Shown here piece after piece: positions 49,710 through 61,700 of a stretch of DNA of 64,000 nt; within the stretch, counting starts at the first letter, position 1; each line of letters opens with the position of its first letter. A program made the position numbers and the translations under genes. Origin of the DNA: Camillea tinctor (lineage: Eukaryota > Ascomycota > Sordariomycetes > Xylariales > Xylariaceae). The notes beneath the pieces were generated by a model. That model saw only the letters and a list, made by a program, of their open reading frames with translations. It had not been told where the DNA came from and made no database searches. The stretch spans positions 1 to 64,000 of the forward strand of contig MU394088.1 in NCBI GenBank assembly GCA_022578605.1, read 5' to 3'.

Positions 49710-52547
49710 GTGTATGGTATTACGTAGGTCGGATTGTCACGGGTTAGGAGCTGGTAACCCGCTATGAATCACGTATAAAGGAGCCGTAGATGCCCCGAAT
49801 TGCTTTATAAGAAATCTATAACGAGTATTTTGAGTATTTCTATCCCATAGTAACTACTTGCTTCCATCTTCCTCGTCCATTTGTGGATCTTCTTATTCAT
49901 TTGACCTTAATGCATTTCGTTTAACGTACATGGACCACGCTGTATCCTGTTGGCACTATACACATAATCTTTCTGGTTCTGCAGGAGTTGCTATAATGGA
50001 ACATATGACACGACTATAGTCAGTTTTATCTAACTTAAGAGATCTACTGTTTAGGGGCTCGAGTATCTCCTTTTGATTGTTATCTTTGAGAATAATAGGG
50101 GGTTCCCTAGTTGCCGCCCCAGTTGTAGGCCTCACCACATCGGAGGCTTCCTCAAGCTCTCGCATAATATATCGATATGTGTTATTGCCTAGCTGGATAA
50201 CCAATCAGGTAAAAGGGAATATGAGAATACTTTCATGCTGGCTGCCACGAAGAATTTTTTTTCTTTCATAATAGACCTTTGGTATTTCTAACATCTGCCG
50301 TTCTCTTATCAATCTAGAGCAGTCTCGATCATACACACCTTGATTCAAGTTGCTTTAGTGCTGACGACAAGGTATGTTCCATGAGGATTATCGCATCATG
50401 AGTCCATTTTATATGTAGCCTTTGTGGGTAGAATTCCTCTAATCCCTCGAATCATTGGCTCGCAAATGTGAGCCTCTATATTCGATTGGTGAGTGCATGA
50501 TTATGCCTAACGCGCGCTGTGCGGAGTCGTTACTAGCGTTGCAATATATCCCAAGTCTCAAATGAAACGCTCGATATTTGATTTTGACCATGTAATAAAT
50601 CATTACTTGGACACGGTGTGCTACGAGATCTAAATGATTAGCTCTCATAACGTGGGGCGAGTTGCGATACTACGTAAGCTCTGATCGCGGGGTGGATATC
50701 GTTGCACGGAGTATAGTAAAAATGTAACAGCATGCGGGATTGATTGTCTCAATTGGTCTACTGCTGACAGTAGAACAGCAGCTAAAACTAAAATATAGTA
50801 GTTTCTAAAAAGTTCAATATATTGCCTGATACTATCATTTTGTATGTATACCGGTATAAACAATGTTAAACTTAGCTAACAGGAGTAACGGCATTTTAGT
50901 TTATTGGAATTTGAAAGGTCGACTTAAGTTGAACCCAATAACCGTTTACAACTGTTGTGAGGCATTGAATGAGCTTATGCTGTGGGGTTTGGTTACAACT
51001 ACCGAAACTAGGACCGATTGAGATATAATGTTCAGGAACTGGGATCTTATGTGTAGTTGTATACCCAGCCTAGTAATGACTGAGCAGCAAATACGGTATA
51101 CCTGAATAGGCAATGAAACGGGCAGCGCTATACTACTATCCTATTTGATTGATGTAGGACTGTAAAATGGGATGGGAACCCGTGATAGCATCACAGATTC
51201 CCATGGCAATTCTTTTTTTCTTCCCGCGGGAATTCCCATATGGGGAAAAGTGGGAGAAAAAACGAAACGGGGGAAACGAGAATTTTCAAATGGGATGGGA
51301 ATGTACAGCCCCGAAGTGGTGTCTGAAGAATGGTTTCACAGTATCCCAATATTATGTGCAGACTCGTGATATATATGACTTTATGTAAGAAAGGGGCGAA
51401 CATGATATCAAGTCGGATAATCACGCTCACACCACGATGGCGGAATGTTAACTAATTTGAAGGAGAGAGGAGAGGGGAAGCAACGCACGATACCCATACT
51501 CGAAAGCAATCAGTAACACCACCAAACCCATGAGCTCCTGTCTCTAGGGATGTTTAAAAGGTTAGAGAATGGTGTGGAGATCCAAGAATTTTAGATACAT
51601 ATTTCATAATCGTTGACTAAAGCTTGGACACCTTTGGCTTGCTACCCCTGTTTGTCAGTCTAGCGTATGATCGGATGCATGTGCATAATCTAAGAGTTCA
51701 ACTGATTGAAACAAGACGTATGTATGACAGAACTGGTAACGTATTGGAAGAAACGACGGAAAAAATTCGCGGAAGATGCCATGGTTTCTGATGTAAATAG
51801 CTACTTGTGTAGGTTACTAGCCAACGTCGTTGGTTGCTTGCAACTAACTTGCTTGCTTTGTCTAAAACAGGAAAATAAAATGCTCATATGATTGGTTATA
51901 GATGTGCATACTCGTACAAAACGGTCGTGTAACGAGGGTACACACATGTGCATAGTTGTATCCAAAGGCACGAAAGCGCTACGAAAGGGGACGAAAAAGT
52001 ACTGAAAGGGACGGATAGGGCCAAAAAAAAAAAAAAGCAAGCTACATGAGAAGAACGCATCTTATGGCTGAGCGTGGTGATAGATTGGTATTATATCATA
52101 AGATTGATAAGATGTGGGAGGGGTAGTAAGTGTAGTTCCCTTGGCTCGGCTTCACGGCTTGGAGACACTATACCAGGTTCTCTTCACACGGACTATAACG
52201 TAAAGGTTTATAGATCTCCCCCCCCTCTCTGATGTATAGATACTACTAGGTTAGCTCGCGGAAAATTGCATGACACGGTCAATTCTATGGCCAGCAAATC
52301 TATCTATTGGATGGGATATAAATGTATACCACCATAGGGCACATATCTAAATTCAGTCCCGTCATTGGATGTATAGTCCCTGCATGGTTCGTAAAGAAGA
52401 TGGGTCATCTCGCATGACCACCTAGATGAACCAAGATTTCTTTTTGTCGTTCAACTATAAAGGGATGCTTAGCCCACCCATCTCATCTCCTCAGTGACTT
52501 GGATTATGGCTGCTTAAGTTATCGAGAATATTTTCTGATAATTGACA
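49710..52547. other. Intergenic, about 2.8 kb
   Basis: I found no supported gene. It holds short low-complexity frames near 51170-51430 and a CGAAAGGG-like loosely repeated stretch at 51965-52020 next to an A-run. The last few hundred bases should be the P450 promoter. Confidence 0.55.
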
Positions 52548-54305
52548 ATGTCGCCGATTACTACAATCGTCCACGAGATCGGGCTTGGGGGCTCAGTCCT
52601 CCTTGCTGCCTCGGCACTAGTGTTTTATTACATTGTTTCCTCGGTGGTGGCATGGTATCGCCTACGACATATTCCGGGTCCGTTCTTTGCTAAATTCTCC
52701 TATGGCTGGCTAGCTTGGGCTGCTAAGAGTGGGAGAATGGCTTATATCTATGCCGACCTCCCCCAAAGGTACGGACCTCTGGTTCGGGTAGGACCTAACG
52801 AGATTAGCACCGATGACCCCGAGGTGATCCGTCGCATATCGGCAGTGCGGAGCGAGTACGGAAAGGACCCGTGGTATATCGGCGCCCGATTCAACCCCTA
52901 TCATGACAATACGTTTACAATCCTTGATGCTCGCCAGCATGATAAAGAGAAGGCGAGAGTAGCACCTGCTTACGGAGGCAAAGAGGCGCCCGACCTAGAG
53001 AGGGACATCGACAAGCAAATTATGAACTTAATCGACGTTATTCGCACTAAGTATATGTGGAGCCCCGAGAAGCCAGACACTCCATTCATGGACGTAGCGC
53101 AGGTTATGAGTTTTCTGACTATGGATGTGATCTCCTGCGCTGCTTTTGGCGAGGAGATTGGGTACCTTAGAGAGCAAACTGACCTTTATGGCTTTCTCCA
53201 CGAAGTCCGTGACAACTGGTCGCGCATGGCACTAGTTCTCGACGTCCCCATAGCCCGAGCCATAATGTTTTCTCAACTCTTCCTTAGCTTATTCGGCCCC
53301 AAGACAACAGACAAAAAGGGCCTCGGCGCGTTAATGGGGTACGTACTAAAACTTCAAAGCTCAGTGTGAATTGTATTAACATATGCCTCTCGCTAGCGTG
53401 GCCGAGAGCTATATTGGTAAGCGTTTTGAGGGGGGCAGCAAAGGAAAGGATGATATGCTCGTAAGTTTTATTTCTCGCTTAATCATATTCAGAAGCAGTT
53501 AAATAATAATCCTAAAACCCCAGGCATCGTTCATCCGTCATGGCTACAGCCGAAAAGAGTGTGAAGTTGAAGGCCTTTTCATGATCATTGCTGGATCCGA
53601 CACAACAGCAAGCACACTCCGGAACACACTACTCCACATCATGACATGTGCTCCAGTATACCGAAAATTGAAGGAGGAAATCGCCCAGACTGTAGCCGGG
53701 GGTAAAGCTTCGACGCCCATCCGCCTCGAGGAAGCAAAGCGATTGCCCTACTTGCAGGTTAGTGAGATAAGTGGCACCACACGACGCTTATGGTCTAATA
53801 TATAGATATAGGCAGTTCTTTATGAAGGTTTGCGCATGCGAGCAGCAGCCCCGGGAATGTATCCGAAAGTAGTCCCTCCCGAGGGAGATTTATTCCATGG
53901 AGTGTTTATCCCCGGGGGCACAGCCATTGCTATGAATGTAGGATCCTTGTTGAAGTCGAAGGACCTATTCGGCGCCGACGCCCACATATTCCGTCCCGAA
54001 AGGTTCATGGAGGCGGATCAGGCTAAGCGGGCCGAGATGGAGCGACTTGTGGAGCTTGCTTTTGGGTACGGAAGATACATGTGCGCGGGCAAGCCTGTCG
54101 CGTTCATGGAGCTGAACAAAGTCTATTTCGAGGTAAGCTCTAGAAAGCACTTCTACGGGTTCGATTCTAGTGTTGACTTGTATAGCTTTTCCGAAACTTC
54201 GATCTTCAAATAGCGGATCCTCGCAACCCCTGGAAGTCAGTAAGCTGGATTGTTTATGTCGAGGAGAACATGTGGGTTCGGTTCACGGAGTCTACTGCGA
54301 TGTAA
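52548..54305 (+). CDS. Cytochrome P450 monooxygenase
   Basis: Model: join(52548..53338,53397..53460,53524..53757,53812..54132,54186..54305), 509 aa, the usual length. An N-terminal membrane anchor (about 12-33) is followed by the Pro-rich hinge RHIPGPFFAKF. I-helix: AGSDTTAS (308-315). K-helix ExxR: E368 to R371 in YEGLRMR. PERF motif: FRPERF. Heme loop: FGYGRYMCAG with the Cys ligand at 454. All key motifs are intact, so it should be an active ER-membrane monooxygenase. The sequence resembles pisatin-demethylase-like fungal P450s, but the substrate is unknown. It stands 2.8 kb from the enoyl reductase on the same strand. The reading frame of the last exon ends at TAA 54303-54305. Confidence 0.94.
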
Positions 54306-55110
54306 ACCGACGGTGGAGAGAACAGTATGGCATGGCCTTCGTAGCCTTATCTCTCTACTGCATCATACGCTCACCTCACCCCCTTTTCTCCTATTGATCG
54401 ACACAAGCAAGATTTTACGGGTAGGAATATCAAGGTATTTTTTAGTCCGTTGAGGCGCACTAAAGATGAAGCATTAGATGCCGTATGCTAGACCATACGG
54501 TATATAGCTATAGGTGCTACGCAATGAAACAAAGAAGGTGTTTATATATATTATGGAGCTGCCACCAATATAATATAAAGAACTATAGTAGTCAGTGCGC
54601 GCGCTCCCAGAAACCATGGGTCGAAGCTCCATAATAAGATATATAAGGAGCTTCTTTTCCCCATTTCTGGGAGCGTTACTAGGCACACCATCTATCTACT
54701 TTTTCCCCTACTTTATATTATTGCTTGTTATTGTGATAGAGATACAAATTACGGTCAAAATATCTTCTGGGGTGTTGGTATACCAGTGACTGCCATTGTG
54801 TTGGGGCTTTCATTCCTTTACGGATACAAGGGGGACGAAATCGAAGACCGCATTCACGCTTTCATGACCACTACTGGCCAGCACAGACAACGTCAACCAC
54901 TAAATAGAGAAGCTACCTGGGATAAACTTGGGTCCATATAACTCAATGCAGCGGAGAATATCTCCAAGAAGTGACCCCCTTTACGGTCTTAAGCTATGGA
55001 GCGATGTTCCTGTTAAATTGTACTCTCCAATTAAGTCGGTGGCTATTCTAAACTACTCAGAAAATTCCTAGACAATCTTCGAAATATCTCCAGCGAAACG
55101 AAGCATAAAG
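54306..55110. other. Intergenic with nested inverted repeats and a possible gene scrap
   Basis: GCTCCCAGAAA at 54602-54612 pairs with its reverse complement at about 54663-54673, and a second pair (TTATGGAGCT near 54552, AGCTCCATAA near 54625) nests with it. From about 54760 to 54942 the plus strand reads FWGVGIPVTAIVLGLSFLYG, then a charged stretch up to a TAA. This looks like the membrane-spanning end of a protein, but no start, splice site or family is recognised. Confidence 0.45.
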
Positions 55111-55811
55111 TTATTCTTTCACCTCAAGCACTCCTTCAACTTCTACATTAGCTATAGGGCACGTCGTAGAGTCACCAACTTGAGATGGCTCCACTAGACA
55201 TGCCCCTGGAGATGTGTCCCTGTCCAGGTTCGTCGATCCGGTCGCTGTATACGTCACCGTCTCGTCTTCCTCACATGTCCAACTACTTCGCATGTTCAGC
55301 AGTAGAGTGTCCATATCCAGTTGAACTGTTGTATTTAACTTGCTCGAGCCGAAGTTTATGCAGTCGTGAGTAGAAGTCGGATCATAGTCGATAATTTCTC
55401 CAGTAGTCCCATTTAAACGGTACTCTACATCACAGGAGGACAACTCGCTCGTGGGCACGTGGCGGGCGAAAAACTGGACTATAAAGAACATAAGTCACTA
55501 ATTTGTTCATCATAACCATTTTTGACTAATTATGTTCGCCTTCAGAGCAATGGCATCTATACTGAACCAAACTAAAAAGGTTATGCTCCTAGGGGCAGGT
55601 TATAAGAGAAAAATAAAGAACGGCGGAATTTACCTCGACCTCCTCCACCACCAGGCCAGTCAGAAGAACGTGCGTTCGAGAGTTTCCAGTTTGGCGTTGT
55701 CGTCGATAATTCCACACAAGATTCTTGTCTTATATTCAGGGGACTGGCTAGTATGTCTTGTCCCATGAGGGACAGACAAAGTGCGAGAAATCCAAATTGC
55801 AGTTGGCGCAT
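55111..55811 (-). CDS. Secreted cysteine-containing protein
   Basis: Model: complement(join(55111..55478,55634..55811)), 181 aa. The 155-nt intron is the longest in the window, and its removal joins GGGGR to VQFFARHVP in frame. The signal peptide is MRQLQFGFLALCLSLMGQDILA (about 1-22), with PLNIRQ after it. The mature protein has six cysteines (RQESC, ELSSC, HDC, WTC, GAC, TTC contexts), several potential N-glycosylation sites (NGT, NTT), and alternating polar/hydrophobic stretches that suggest a beta-rich fold. No named family was recognised. Size, secretion signal and Cys content again fit effector-like or surface proteins, by inference. Confidence 0.8.
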
Positions 55812-56927
55812 GCTGGTTTGACTTGTTGCAGATCTATCACAGGTAGAGATCGCAATGCATGCGAACTTGAGAACTCCGAAGGAAAATCCAAGAAGCCGAT
55901 GTTTTAATTTTATGCTCTGGCGAGTTGGCTGGATTGTCGTTCAAGCCTTGGACCCGAATTTAGGCTTTATTCATCTCGAGGGGTAAACAGCCCAATTAAC
56001 CGTGATTGATTGTATCTAACTATCAAAATTTCGGCCACCTTCTGGTTATTACTTCCTATACCCATATCTGCGCAGATAAGGATTGTCTAGCAGTGAATAT
56101 TGGCAAAGTACTCACTTAATATAAGAAACAAGGTCTAGAAGGTCCACTGTTCGATACCAACGCTGGCCTGAAACCCCTTATTCCCACAATATATTCTCCT
56201 TTCCCCTCATGTAATCCTTTTCTACGCACAATGCAAATATTACTTAAGGCCTTACGCCGTATTATAAATACCTACCAACCTTGTTACGGACTAGGTAACG
56301 TACTATAGGTCACATTCCCGTCCCAGCCGGGAATGGAAATAAAGGGAGTGTCGACGGTCCCCGGTTATACATACCTAGTCCATAGACTGGAGGCTTCGCT
56401 GAGGCTCGCAACAAATGCCATCCGCTCAGCTCCTCAAGACTAAGTCTATTTTAGTAACTCTTAACAGCACTACTTATTCTTCTGTTTCCCCGCAGACCCC
56501 TTTTCGAAACAAACCCCAATATGTAAACGGAAGGCATTCACACACTTCTATAGCAGTCGCCAGCTTAAATTACAATTCAGTTACTCAATACGCCGACATT
56601 ACCACACGTGACTAGATCTGTATTATTCAGAATCCACTATACTCCTGCTAACATAAACCCTTACTTTTAGTTTGGAAACCGACACTCACATACCTAGGCA
56701 AGCATCTATTCACTTGTTGCGTATGATGGCATTCCCAGGAGCGTAGGTACGCACATGGGGTGATCACGCGACCCGGAGATCTTGGCACCCTGGAGCGTAT
56801 GCTCCACTATTTAGTGTATATAAGGGGGCTCGTCCCCCTTCTGCTTCGTAGATTGATAGTTTAAGAATCAATCTCTTATGTGCCTTCAAACCATTCACGT
56901 ATATAAAAGCGATATCACTTCTATTTA
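55812..56927. other. Intergenic with LTR-like segment
   Basis: Upstream region of the secreted-protein gene. The part 56690-56910 looks like an LTR or promoter: TATATAAGGGGG followed by CTCGTCCCCC (hairpin), then CGTAGATTGATAG and AAGAATCAATC, an arrangement common in fungal Ty3/Gypsy LTRs. No partner repeat or internal element is present here. Confidence 0.45.
56716..56910 (+). mobile_element. Possible solo LTR remnant
   Basis: The sequence contains a TATA box (TATATAA about 56815), a G5/C5 hairpin directly after it, and an inverted GATTGAT/ATCAATC pair around 56850-56872, as seen in the promoter and R region of many fungal Gypsy LTRs. I could not define TG..CA ends or a target-site duplication, so this is tentative. 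Confidence 0.3.
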
Positions 56928-57240
56928 TCAATCCCAAAAAGCCTTAAAAAGCGCCTCTTCTACCTCTTCATCCCATCCCAGACTAGCTATATCTAGCACC
57001 CCGCTTTTCTTACCCCTTTTCTTTTGGGCTTCTCTGATTGATTTCCTAAATCGATCATCAATATTACTCTGTACATCAACGAACTTCTGTTTCCTGTCAC
57101 CCTTTGTTAGTCTCTTAAGCATTAACTTCATTTCGTTGGTATTCCTTAGCATTGGTTCATCGCCCTTGATCCGTTCACAATAAAGTAGCATTCCTGCTAG
57201 GCCAGATGCACATGCTGTCGCAAATGAACTGCCTGTCTCA
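56928..57240 (-). pseudogene. Subtilase (S8) C-terminal fragment
   Basis: The minus strand reads YETGSSFATACASGLAGMLL from about 57240, which is the serine active-site region of subtilisin-like proteases (GSSxATxxASGLAG). It continues as CERIKGDEP and a charged helix to a TAA at 56928. Only the last about 105 codons of such a protein are present; the Asp and His parts are not found in the 400 bp upstream. S8 domains occur in fungi both as proteases and as effector domains of NLR-like proteins, so this is a truncated relic of either type. Confidence 0.75.
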
Positions 57241-57671
57241 TAAGAACAGTGGTACTATTTGGTACTGGTTCCGAAAATTGACCTACTTAGTTTGTTCGAT
57301 GCATTTTGAGGCTTTCGTGTTCGTATTAGTTACGTGAGCAAATTAAGTTTATATAATCTTCTACCCCATTGAAGAGTTGTGGCAATCTCGTGAACTAACC
57401 TCAGTCTCTAATAGTCCCCAACTCCAAAACAACATCAACAACAAAACAAACAATCCTTCACACTTGTTCTCAAGATCCCTTGTTACGTCAGCAGATGACT
57501 CAGCAGGCTTAGTTATTAGTTCTCTTTCTTTTGGATTTCATTATTATCTCTCTCTCTCACACACACACACACGTATAGCTTGATAGCACGGCAATATATC
57601 CCGTTGTGCCCTGAGCCTTGTGTGTGTCATATGGGGGTCATCCCCCACATCCCTAGTTTATCATAGCTGAA
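57241..57671. other. Intergenic
   Basis: It contains a TC/AC microsatellite (about 57546-57574) and a GGGGG/CCCCC hairpin near 57630. It is probably upstream sequence of the gene at 57672. Confidence 0.5.
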
Positions 57672-58518
57672 ATGGCTGATTATGAATTTGATATCCCTTT
57701 GTTGCCGGTGGCGGATGACGTTGGGGGGAACGATAAGGATAATGCAGCTGTATGGTCGATGGAGGAGAATCGAGCTGAGAAGACAGGGATCCTAAGCTTC
57801 TTTCGGACCGCTGTCCTACTTCGGTGGGAGACTACGGTGACAGCATTTAGATATACTCTCAGGGTTGGAACTATGGTTGATTTCAGTTTGACAGATATGG
57901 GCGCTGAACTCAAACAGCTCTTCGGGAAAAAGGCACACAGTGTGGTTTGTCCCGTTGGGATCGACGCGAATGTGGATCCAAAGACACTGAGGGTCAGCAC
58001 ACTCGATCCCAAAACCGAGGATCTCACAAGGACGAATGATCTTGACCTGGAGAGATTTGCTGATGTTACTCTCACTACGATGCTGTCTTATCTAGCCGTG
58101 ACACATCAAGTATGCACGAGACCAATACATGACCTAAGTGTTCTTTGTGATGCTCCCTGACGGCAGGATCGGATCTGCTGATGTGTGATACATATTTCTG
58201 GTTCCAGTATCCAGTAAACGATTTTGATACTTTAGGGAAGGTTGTTATCCGACAGATACCATTACCCGAAACCCCTTACGTCTTACGTTTTGTGAGAATG
58301 ATATCTTTTTTCTTTCCTAACCCCTGACACATGGCATCCAGTATTCGATCATATCCCGGGCAGAGGATTACAAAATGAACCTCATCTTATCCTTCACCAC
58401 TTCTAGTGTAAGAATTAGCATTAACCAGTACAGTCTTACAATTACGTCGCCCCAACATAGGTGGTCCGTGCATTATGGTCTATTTTTACATATCCTCAGG
58501 GCACAAATCCTTAGATAG
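57672..58518 (+). CDS. Unrecognised protein, tentative three-exon model
   Basis: Tentative model: join(57672..58109,58208..58291,58342..58518), 232 aa, with phase-0 introns. Exon 1 is solid as an open frame: it starts MADYEFDIPLLPVADD and is acidic, followed by a mixed alpha/beta-like stretch (ELKQLFGKKAHSVVCPVGID). Exons 2 and 3 (YPVNDFDTLGK, YSIISRAEDYKMNLILSF) rest only on splice-like sites and frame. No known domain, signal peptide or membrane segment is seen. It lies 187 bp before the ankyrin gene on the same strand. It could be a partner gene, or a relic of an N-terminal exon set of a related NLR; I have no evidence for either. Confidence 0.5.
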
Positions 58519-58704
58519 TTTTCTTTCCTCATCATCATCGCGCTTCTCATTGGCTAGCTACAGGACCTATTCCATCTTTTTATGCTCTTAGAGCTCAGCA
58601 TATAGGACGAGGCCTCACGTCTCACATCTTGCGCCTAGGACACCGTAAAATTCGGGAACTAACTACTGTATCTCATGGCGATTCAGTCATGGTGATATCC
58701 TAGA

Positions 58705-61700
58705 ATGAAGCAAGAATATCGGTAAGTACTTCTTACTTTATAAATCCTGTCTGCTGAGCTAATGTATCATCACAGCCTCATCGTCATTTCCGGCATTGCT
58801 GGAGATGCATATTCCGCGCCACAAAATACCTGGACCAACCAACTACATCAACAGTTTCCGCACGCACTTGTCAACAAGTACAGATTTTCTCAGTCATCAG
58901 TTAGACACGGGCTACATGGATTTGATTTGAAACGTGAAGCAAGATTTATTCGAGACCAACTGTTAAGCTCAAATAATGAGGTTTGTTCTGCATAGTCGAA
59001 TCTGTGTGAGCAGCAGTTGTTAACACTATTAGGATGATGGGGCTGGTAATCTACCTATTATATTCATCGCTCGGGACTTAGGAGTATCCCTGGCAAAACA
59101 GGTGCTGTAATAAAGTAAAACGTTAATAGGTGATTAATATCCTAATTCAGTATAGGTGATTCTTCTATTTCACGAAGACGGTATCAGTACAAAACTTCAA
59201 GATCGGATAAAAGCCCTCGTACGTAAGCTTGAATATATACTTAAGGATATCAGGTTAATTATAACCCTAGTTCACGTTTGATACTCTACATCCTGCTGCG
59301 GACGCAGTCCGTTGGAAGCATTATCTTGATCAGTTGCTCAAGAAATATTATCGACATTCTCCTTTGCTGTCACACTTTCTCAGTGACTTGCCAGAGACAT
59401 TACAAAAGATCGAAGCCGAATTTGTATCTGTCTCCTTCAGCCTAAAGGTATTTGGATTGGAAATGGATATCCAAGGGCGAAATTACGAAGAGGTATGTCT
59501 TAATATCCCTTTAACTATAAACTTACCACTAACGAAGAGAATGTATGAGTCAACTGGCAATGTACCTAATTTGCCATGGTACCTGAGATTCGGAGAGTCG
59601 ATGCTAGACTTTCTGTGCAATAAATTCAGTCTTCTGGTAATGGAGACTTCGCGGGGTGAGAACATCGAAGTAGTCATTTTACGTTAGGCTAAAGCTAATA
59701 TTAATATAGGATATCAAAACGGACTAGAAAGGTTCGCACAGAAGCTGTCTAGAATCGATTCTGTGACGTACCAGGTAACGCAACTACCTAGCCTAGACTC
59801 TATTACAAGGAATTTGGTAATAGAAAAGGAACCTTCAGTGGATGAGTGGGTTACAAAGGAGAGCTCGCGGATACTTTATGTCCATGGTCATCGTGGATCG
59901 CCACTTATGACATTTGCGAACCGCGCTCTCAACCTACAGCTGGAGAGACAAGGAAATGCACCCGTTATCGTGTTGATATTCTCCTTCTTAGAGCAGAACA
60001 TTGCAGCTCGGGATCCAATGTGCTTGTTGGTATCCCTCTGTCGCCAGCTTCTTGCATATCAACCTTCCGTCTTCAAACATGTATCATCAATATGTGAGTT
60101 CATGGCGAACAACAATCTATTCACCCTAGATACAATTAGGAGCGTGCTGTTCTCGACTTTGGAAAACCTACCAAATCGACCTATTTACTGCGTCATATAT
60201 GGAATTCACGAATGTAAAGGGCCAGCGGGGGAAATAATCAAGATAATTGATGGGTTATCAAGCATAAGAGGCAGTTCCTTGAAAGCCATCCTCACAAGTT
60301 ACGATAGCCTTGGCCCCGGAATCGTGTCTCAGCCCGCTCCATTAACCGGCATTCTCGAGATTCAATTAAGCGAATATGTTGAAAAAATGGGAGGGGCGAG
60401 TTTAGCTCGGTCCTTTGTTACTAGTAAAATAGACGAGAGGCCCCTTTGGGCCGAACTTCGGACCGAGATCGAGGCAACACTTTTTGATGAGCCCACTTCA
60501 TATCTACTAACAATGCACAAGATAGCATCGCTTGAGTTTGCCAACATTCGCCACACAAAGTCTGAGTTTCGAAAACAATTAAATCAACTTCCAAAAGATC
60601 TCCCGGGCGTAGCAGAATACCAAAAGAATGGCTGGGTCCACGCGGCGTTTCAATGGGTAGTTGGCGCATTCCGTCCATTAAGCAAAGCCGAATTAGCGGT
60701 TGCAGTGGTCCTGGACAGGTTTACGAGTGAATCAGATTGTGTTCTCACGGAAATTGTTTCAGAAGACATCATTGGAGACCTCAGGAGATTCATTGGTCCT
60801 TTATTTGTCGAAACAGGAGATCACGTTTTCCTCGCGGACGAAGTGCTACAGGATTTATTTTCATCAGAAAATAAGGACTTCAATACTATCAATGAGGTCT
60901 TGTGTGAAGATTTACATTTCTACCTCTTTGAGAGATGTCTTTATTTTTTTGAACATCTGGCAGCAGGTAGATTTGAGTCTGAGGAAATCAGCTTCACCCT
61001 CAAGGACTATGCTTCGAGAAATTGGCACCAACATTACCAACAAGTAATGGAGAAACACCAACACCAAGCAAGGCACAGACTTTCTAAGTTCTTGGGCAAA
61101 GAATGTCATCTCAAGTTATTAGATACCGGAAGCAAGAGTTGTGCGGCGATATTGGCTCCTGGTATTGATGTGGAGGTTTTCAATACACGACTTGGCGCTA
61201 TCTGTAGCCTCGGCCTACTCGAACTTCTTGGGGATGCTAATGTCTGTGCTAAGAGCATGCCGAACTACGAATTGCAACTAGGAAACTCGCTTGATATTGC
61301 GGCCTATGCTGGGCATTATCGAATTGTAGAGCGACTCCTCAAATACAATGCCAAGTCAAGAAACGCATTGAAACTTGCCGCTGTTGGTAACCATCCTGAT
61401 ATAATCAACGAGCTTGTCGAAGCAGATGCATCGATGTTACAGAATGAAGATTCGAATGGGTTCACAGCACTTCACCATGCTGCCTGTCGCGGCTGTGAAA
61501 GATCTGTTGAAACATTGATTGAATGCCAAGCTCCGATAAATGCGCAAACTCATGATGGAAATTCACCCCTCTCTCTTGCTATAAGGGCGGGTCAAGCTAC
61601 AGTTGCTGACATGTTGATCAAGAATGGAGCAAATCTTGCTGTTGTGGACAACAACAAGTTTGGGGTTCTCCATTTCGCTGCCCAAGCTGGCCTTAGCGAA

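Noticed and set aside
56100..56170. tRNA-like T-loop sequence GTTCGATACC
   Set aside because: No acceptor or anticodon stem could be formed around it.
57672..58109. MADYEFDIP exon as the N-terminus of the ankyrin NLR-like protein
   Set aside because: A separate ATG at 58705 splices cleanly into the hydrolase-like domain, and the intervening frames do not join.
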